DNA of 64,000 nt from NCBI GenBank assembly GCA_905250125.1, contig CAJNOL010000385.1, forward strand, positions 1 through 64,000, given 5' to 3'. Source of the stretch: Rotaria sordida (Eukaryota; Rotifera; Eurotatoria; Philodinida; Philodinidae). The position numbers and the translations under genes are program-made. The notes under the pieces are model-generated. The model ran no database searches, was not told where the DNA came from, and saw nothing but the letters and a program-made list of their open reading frames with translations. Position 1 is the stretch's first letter, and each line of letters opens with the position of its first letter. Positions 58,431-64,000 of this stretch are shown one piece after another.

Positions 58431-61400
58431 TTATTCAAGAGAAAATCTTTGCACACGATTATTATAATAATCGACAACATAGAGATTGCCATGAAGATCA
58501 AACGACAAACCTCCCAGTTCGTTAAACTGATTAGCTTCGGCTCCTTTTCCATTTCCACCTACAATAACAACGCCCTCTTTTGCTCCTTGACGGTAACACA
58601 TCACTCGATGGTTCATCGAATCTGCCACGTAGAGAGTACCCAAGGCATCGACAAACAGTCCTCGAGGATTTGACAATTGTCTCAGGCCATTGCCTTCGCC
58701 TTGAACTCCAGCGACAACAATCCCTTCTTTTGCATCTTTATTCCATTTCATCACACGATGATTCTCCTTATCTGACACGTAGACATTCTGTTGCCGATCG
58801 ACAAAGAGATAAGTTGGAAAGTTGAGTTGATTGAATCCCGTTCCTTTACCATTACCGCCTGCTACGAGAGTTCCGCTTTTGTCTCCTATTTGATACCGTC
58901 TTACTTCATGTTTTTTGTAGTCAGAGATATAGAGGTACCTCTGATCATCCATGGCTAATCCTCGACAAGTGATGTTGTCAATGAGGATTTCACCTTGACT
59001 TGTTCCACTCTGACGAGGCAATCGTACGACTCGTCGATTTCCTTGATCACAAATAATGAGACTGTCAGTTTTCTTGTCGACTAATACATCCGTTGGCCAT
59101 TTCAACTGATCCGATGGATTTCCTTTACTACTGCCATCAGTAATTATTTGTCCACGCTTATCACCCGTCTTCCATTCGATAATACGATGATTTCCGAAGT
59201 CAGCAATGACTATCGTTTGATCATCACTAACGAAGAGACCTTCAGGCAACCGGAGTTGATTGGTAGTATCGCCCCACGCGTAGTTCCCAGCAACCGTGAC
59301 TCCATTCCGTGCCCATCGAGGATTGACTGAAATATAAGGCATGACTAAAATCAAAAGGTGGAGAGAATGAGATGTTCATCTTTACCGTCTTCTAAAATGG
59401 GGGGAGAGAATGTTGTCTGAGAATCGTGACAGAAGAAAGAAGGAATTTTCTTTCTTTTTTTTCTCAACCAAGTGATAAAAGATGTTTTCTTTTCTTAGCT
59501 CTTCTCTTATGATTTTATACAAACAAGTAGAACATTCTTCGAACAACTAAAAAATTCTCAATCCTTATGAATCCCTCTCACTTTCTGGGGCACATCGGGA
59601 ATAGAGTGCTACAGCTGAAGCATTCATCTTTCTCGTCTTCATACACATGAAAAGAGAGTATTAACTGCAAGTTTCAATAATTCGAAAGATTCTTCTTGGT
59701 GTAATGACTACGAAGAAATAAAAACATTGTTTTTGATCATTGGTTTTGGTCGAGAGTGTCGGTGTGGGTTTTGATATGCGGTTAAGGCGTAATATTCGAC
59801 GCGATGTAGGTATCTAATCAAGATAAGGTTTATATACAGCTATGAAACTATGTCACAGTATTTGAAATCCTCTGAAATGAGGATCTAGAGTGTGGAAATC
59901 AGGGATATGTACTCATCGCATTTCATCTTGTCAAGAACTTCTGAAGCATCTACTCTGTCGGAAATCTGTAGTTCATTTGTGATGTACTGTCAGTGTACTG
60001 AATATAAGTATTTAGCGTTGCCAAAATTTAATTCATGCAGTAAAAATATTGAGAATCTGGTAAAAGGATCAATATGGATTCTCGTAGTAAGTTTAAAACA
60101 TGTAATAGTCTGTTTGAACATGTTTGAATCACAGGATTCTCGACCCTAAATATGCTGCTAGAAAACTATATGACAAGGCACGTTTTTTATGAAGGACACA
60201 TCCAAGTTTGAAAAGAAATTATTATGGTTTGTAAACTCGATACAAGAGCGCTGTGAAACCTTGAATACTTAAAACGGTAAGAGATGCTCCTGCAGTTAAT
60301 AGTAAATGTGGATAGGACCAGTGAAATCGATTTTTTTAAATTAATGAATTTTACAGTGTTCAACGTAACGTACCTAATTTCGATTCGGATGATGATTTTG
60401 AGGACTCCGCCTTCGGTTTGGGAACAGCCGGAATAGGTTCGACCTGGAGTGACTTTGGTACATCTAAAACAAGACAAATAACAACATCTTTATCTGTAGA
60501 ATGTGGGTTTGAGAATACATTAAGATAGGGCTCATATTTGCCCACACCTCCAACCCCTTTTATCTGTCTCGATGTGTCTCGTTAGAATTCATGAAAATAT
60601 CTGATTTTAGGATGCACCGGATCCATGATACTAGGCTAGATTCTAGAAAAAATGTGGCAAGGCTCGTTGTTCATGAGGAATACCTCATAACTTAAAAAGA
60701 GAACATTATGCACTGTCAACTCGGCAGTAAAGAGCGTTGAAACCTTGAATAATAAAAAAACAAATGAGAGATACTCTTTTCACGTAGTAGTGGATGTACG
60801 GTAGGAGCGGTTGAAATGTTCTTTTAACTCGTGACATAAACACCGTTAAATGTAGCATACTTGATTTCGCTGATGGTTTCAATTTTACTTGAGACGATGA
60901 TTTCAGGAGCTCCACTTTTGGCTTGGAAACAGCCGAGAAGGATTTGAATTCCGGTGATTTTGGTGTATCTAAATAGAACAAACAACTTCATTTTGATTTG
61001 TGAAGTGTGCGTGTGGGAATGTATTAAGATAAGTTTCACCTATGCCCACCCACACCCTCCGGAAACAGAACACTGCACTTCTCGGATACTGTAGTGACAC
61101 GCGATGAAAAATGTTAATCATGTAAAATCATAGCTGTGCTATTATATTTCTAGTCTACTGCCAACAAGCGAAGTAACCATTCCTTCGTTTGCTGCATTCT
61201 CATTTCCAATCTATTACATATGTCAAAAGAGAGCAAGAATGGAAGCAGATTACCTTCAATCTGAATACATTGTTCAATCATTTGGATTATCTCAAAACTG
61301 CTCGATCGATCTTGCGGATTTTGCGCCCAACATTTCTGGATGACCACACAAAAGCCCGATGGTGTATTTTCTGGTATTGCCAAACGGTCACCAGCAAGAA

Positions 61401-63711
61401 TGGCCGTACGAATAACGTCCTCGGCATGGCCCTCATAAGGTTTATTGCGTGCAGCTAGTTCCCAGTAAATTATTCCCAAGCTATAAATATCACTTTTTTC
61501 TGTGTGCCGTTCCAAACGCAGGATTTCAGGTGCACTCCATGGTAATGTAATTACTTGTATAGGCTTGTAATTGATTTGGCGTGTTGTCTCATCCCGTGTT
61601 CGAGCTACACCAAAGTCACACACTTTCACAACATATCCTTCGTAAGCTCTTTCTAGCAAGAAGTTCAATGATTTTATATCTCGATGTATGATGGGCTCTT
61701 CTAACTGATGCAAGTAGTTGATTCCTTTAGCTGCTTGCAAGGCAATCGATAATCGTTCAGTCCATGTTAATGCAAGTTTATCTTCATGCAGCATCTTATA
61801 TAATGATCCAAGAGACATGTACTCCATTACGAATGCGTACTTTCCTTTTTCCGTGCATGCGCCATAGAAATTGACGATGTATGGAGAACGCAAATTGTGT
61901 AATAATGAAAGCTCGTTTAAGAACTCCCTTGTGGCTTTATCGGTCAAATTGGTAATATGTAGTTTTTTGACAGCAACTGTATGACTTGTGCTCAACCACG
62001 TTGCTTTATATACTGTTCCAAAGGCTCCATCACCAATATTCTCATGAAGCTTGACATCGTCATCAGATATTCGTAGAAAGTCATGGGCTTTGTCTAAATT
62101 TCAAAGCGTATATTATTATATGTTTTGGCAATGTTACTAACTTCGTTGATAATCAAAAACTATGTCTATGGTAAAACTAGTGCGCAATTAACTTCAATAT
62201 CATAAACGAATAGAACATTTTTACTAATGCTGAAAATTGTCACGCGCTTGCTCTTTTTATGTAAGCTAGTTGTATTGTCAATTCTTCAAGAGTTCTTTAG
62301 CATTATATTGTTCTGAAATGTGAGTATTGTTTTGCAATGCAGTTAAAATAGATAGACTAAGTAATAGTCTCGCAGTGCACTGAAGTTGTTGGTATTAACT
62401 CATTCGATTGCATTGCGTATTGAACATATGCACAAGAACTTCAACGAGATTGCAGCAGTGATGATTCTAAAGTCTTCAAATACGAGCAAATATTTTGCAA
62501 AGGATTACTTCAATTACTGCTCTGCTTCTGGTTCCACATTGATACTATAGTTATTAGGTCTAAAGATCAGAGATGGAATCAGCAGATCGGTCGATTATCA
62601 ATGAACTGGTCAGTAAGTGATAGAAGGTCATTATTGACTTATCTTATTTATCTTCTGGCCCTTATTATCTCGTAAAGAATGTACACTGACCTATTGTTCG
62701 AAATTAGCTATGCCCAATGTCACCATTCCAAAATAGGAATGCTACCGAGACACATTTGGTGTAGAACTAAGATTGGCCTGTCAGCGATAGACCATTTTCA
62801 TCTCTGACCAGGGATAAACAATGCTCGAGGATTCGTGCTAATTAGATGGTATACTCAATAATCCACATAAATGCTATCTCAGATTCATTACTTACAGCGT
62901 GATTGACCATATAAGCATATATTTTTTTCTAATAATCCATCGTTCAGAAAAGGAATCTGTCCTGATTTTGACTCCTGCATAACTTCTCTTCTAACGTCAC
63001 GTAATATCATTTGGATATCTTCGTTGGGAGTTGTAATGTGTTTCAGAAGGTGTTTTGTAAATAGACCGTTCTTTTGTCCGCTTTCTTCAATGGCTGTTGT
63101 TCCTGGAGCACAAGCAAAGGCAATCAATGAACCAGCCATGTGCATTGGCTTGAAGTCACTCGATCTGGGATTACTTCGATTCGAAGCTTGCTCTTCTAAT
63201 TTGGAATTAGACACATGGTAGGTTCTACAACAATCCAACATAAAGATTGTTGCATATGGACTTCGTTTGCCTAAAGCATACAGGAAATCTTGTGCATTAA
63301 TCGCACTATTGTCCAGGTCAACATCACGCATATGTGGAATATCCCTTGGTAACAAATAATTCGAGTCCTAAAAAATCATGCAAAAGCTCGCATGATAAGT
63401 TAAACTAATCTCATGTTTTGAATGCAAATGCTTACCTCCCATTGTACACCATGTCCGGCAAAATAAAATAAAGTCATATCGCCTGGCTCAATTTTATCCT
63501 TGAAAATTTCAAAAACGGTTTTCAACTCATCATGTTTCAAATGTAAGGCCACTGTGACAGTAAAACCAATCTCATTCAGTGCAAATGACATGTCATTAGC
63601 GTCCTTTTCTGGATTGGATAATTTTGTGATGTTTTCATATTCGCCAATGCCGATTACAAGTGCTAACTTGCGTTTTCCTTTGTATGAAGCATTGATTGCC
63701 TTTGTTGCCAT
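58431..63711 (-). CDS. Caspase-like protease / protein kinase / NHL-propeller fusion protein
   Basis: Six exons: 63436-63711, 62896-63367, 61254-62093, 60861-60968, 60374-60463 and 58431-59326. All have GT-AG borders and phases 0,1,1,1,1, giving 893 residues. Residues 13-245 are a C14 caspase-like (para/metacaspase type) domain: KLALVIGIGEYEN, FYFAGHGVQ with catalytic His87, MLDCCR with Cys139, and ACAPGTTA. Residues 255-525 are a TKL-type kinase: GDGAFGTVY, Lys292 in VAVKK, HRDIKSLN near 386, DFG at 409-411, SAPEILR. Residues 530-595 are two similar PKP/Ser-rich linkers from a duplicated exon. Residues 596-893 are an NHL propeller with repeats such as GLFVSDDQTIVIADFGNHRI. All catalytic residues are present. 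A cytoplasmic sensor-effector role is inferred. The stop codon overlaps an AATAAA. Splitting into separate caspase, kinase and NHL genes is the alternative. Confidence 0.75.
60200..61066 (-). repeat. Tandem duplication (about 515-bp unit) carrying a cassette exon
   Basis: 60200-60565 and 60718-61066 are diverged direct copies. Shared elements are GAAACCTTGAATA, GGACTCC/GGAGCTCC with the linker exon (CCAAA-TCAC, AAACCGAAGG against AGCCAAAAGTGG), and AATACATTAAGATAGGGCTC against AATGTATTAAGATAAGTTTC. The same G-rich hairpin (60498-60560 and 61000-61064) closes each unit. Each copy includes one exon of 90 or 108 bp with phase-1 borders on both sides. Confidence 0.8.
62568..62806. mobile_element. 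Possible hAT-like MITE in the caspase-kinase intron
   Basis: The ends CAGAGATGGAATCAGCAGAT and, inverted, CAGAGATGAAAATGGTCTAT share CAGAGATG, a common hAT terminus. The flanking 8 bp do not match, so the call is tentative. Confidence 0.35.
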
Positions 63712-64000
63712 AACAGACCGTAAAAAATAATCTGAAAAATAAAACTCTTTTGCCAAGAAAACTCTGCATAGACACAACACAAATCGTGATTCAATATAAC
63801 ACATTCAAAAGGCTTCTGTCAACTAGATGAGGTGTCGCGTATTCCTTGTTGTCTTGAGCTGAATTAATCACATAACGTATTCATAACTGTGGATATTTGG
63901 AAACATTTAAGTAAATTAACAGCTATATTCGAATACTATTGTACTGAAATAAGTCAATCATAAGTCTCAAGTTTCAATTCAATGAACGCTTTTTTGTATG
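63712..64000. other. 5' region of the caspase-kinase-NHL gene
   Basis: On the minus strand a polypyrimidine tract ending TTATTTTTCAG stands 24 bp before the chosen ATG, so a 5' untranslated exon may lie upstream. The frame continues open into this tract, but those residues are intron-like. No other gene is visible. Confidence 0.45.

Noticed and set aside
61150..61253. Taking the kinase to end at the TAG at 61150 as a stand-alone gene
   Set aside because: A good GAAG|GTAATC donor at 61253 follows the end of the kinase fold and matches the phase of the next exon. The tail after it is not conserved kinase sequence. It is kept as the alternative model.
1..64000. CRISPR arrays, rRNA or tRNA genes
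   Set aside because: No regularly spaced identical repeats with unique spacers, no rRNA-like block, and no tRNA cloverleaf with TTCGA-type arm could be identified by eye.

Overview
This window looks like a gene-sparse, AT-rich metazoan chromosome segment, most likely from a bdelloid rotifer (Adineta/Rotaria-like). The evidence is gap-junction innexin, a nicotinic acetylcholine receptor alpha-type subunit, a neuroligin-like protein, rhodopsin-like receptors, a Ly6/uPAR-like protein and an anti-LPS-factor-like peptide, all with GT-AG introns that are mostly very short (about 45-90 bp). They sit among families of probable non-metazoan affinity (hevein-type chitin-binding plus expansin-like fold, DKNYY repeats) and many degraded DNA transposons. 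Short hairpins rich in GTGTGG/CCACAC recur throughout and resemble the TGTGGG telomeric motif that I recall for bdelloids. The organism call is inference from content. No bacterial-style operons are present, and one 100-bp assembly gap (40581-40680) shows this is a draft scaffold.

Layout. 1-4856 (-): neuroligin/carboxylesterase-like gene running off the left edge, with a dead nucleophile position. 6543-10366 (-): innexin with a 2.7-kb intron carrying a mariner relic and a fold-back repeat. 11296-13924: hAT-type element with an exact 8-bp target duplication. 15403-16820: a 1.4-kb fold-back element interrupted by a TTAA-flanked piggyBac-like MITE. 17381-17828 (+): DKNYY-repeat protein. 19535-22147 (-): complete 11-exon nicotinic receptor subunit with a hAT-like MITE in one intron. 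23661-27133: cluster of long inverted repeats and an ISXO2/Merlin-type transposase relic. 27822-29072 (-): secreted chitin-binding plus DPBB protein. 31247-31444 (+): small orphan protein. 34579-42287: two paralogous broken GPCR genes, a broken SNTX-like gene, an anti-LPS-factor-like gene and the gap. 43780-44313 (+): three-exon GPI-anchored Ly6-like protein. 47079-50183 (-): B-box/coiled-coil/NHL (TRIM-NHL-like) gene. 51269-52557: hAT-like element. 52558-58430: about 6 kb with no convincing gene. 58431-63711 (-): a gene whose six exons join in phase into a caspase-like protease, a protein kinase, a duplicated linker cassette and an NHL beta-propeller.

The most striking item is this last gene. 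All splice sites are canonical and every junction is phase-compatible, predicting an 893-residue caspase-kinase-NHL protein. It would place a putative ligand-sensing propeller, an active-looking kinase and an active-looking C14 protease in one chain. A second gene nearby carries a related NHL exon, also entered in phase 1, behind a B-box and coiled coil, which suggests exon shuffling of the propeller onto different effectors. Transcript evidence would be needed to confirm the full-length mRNA.
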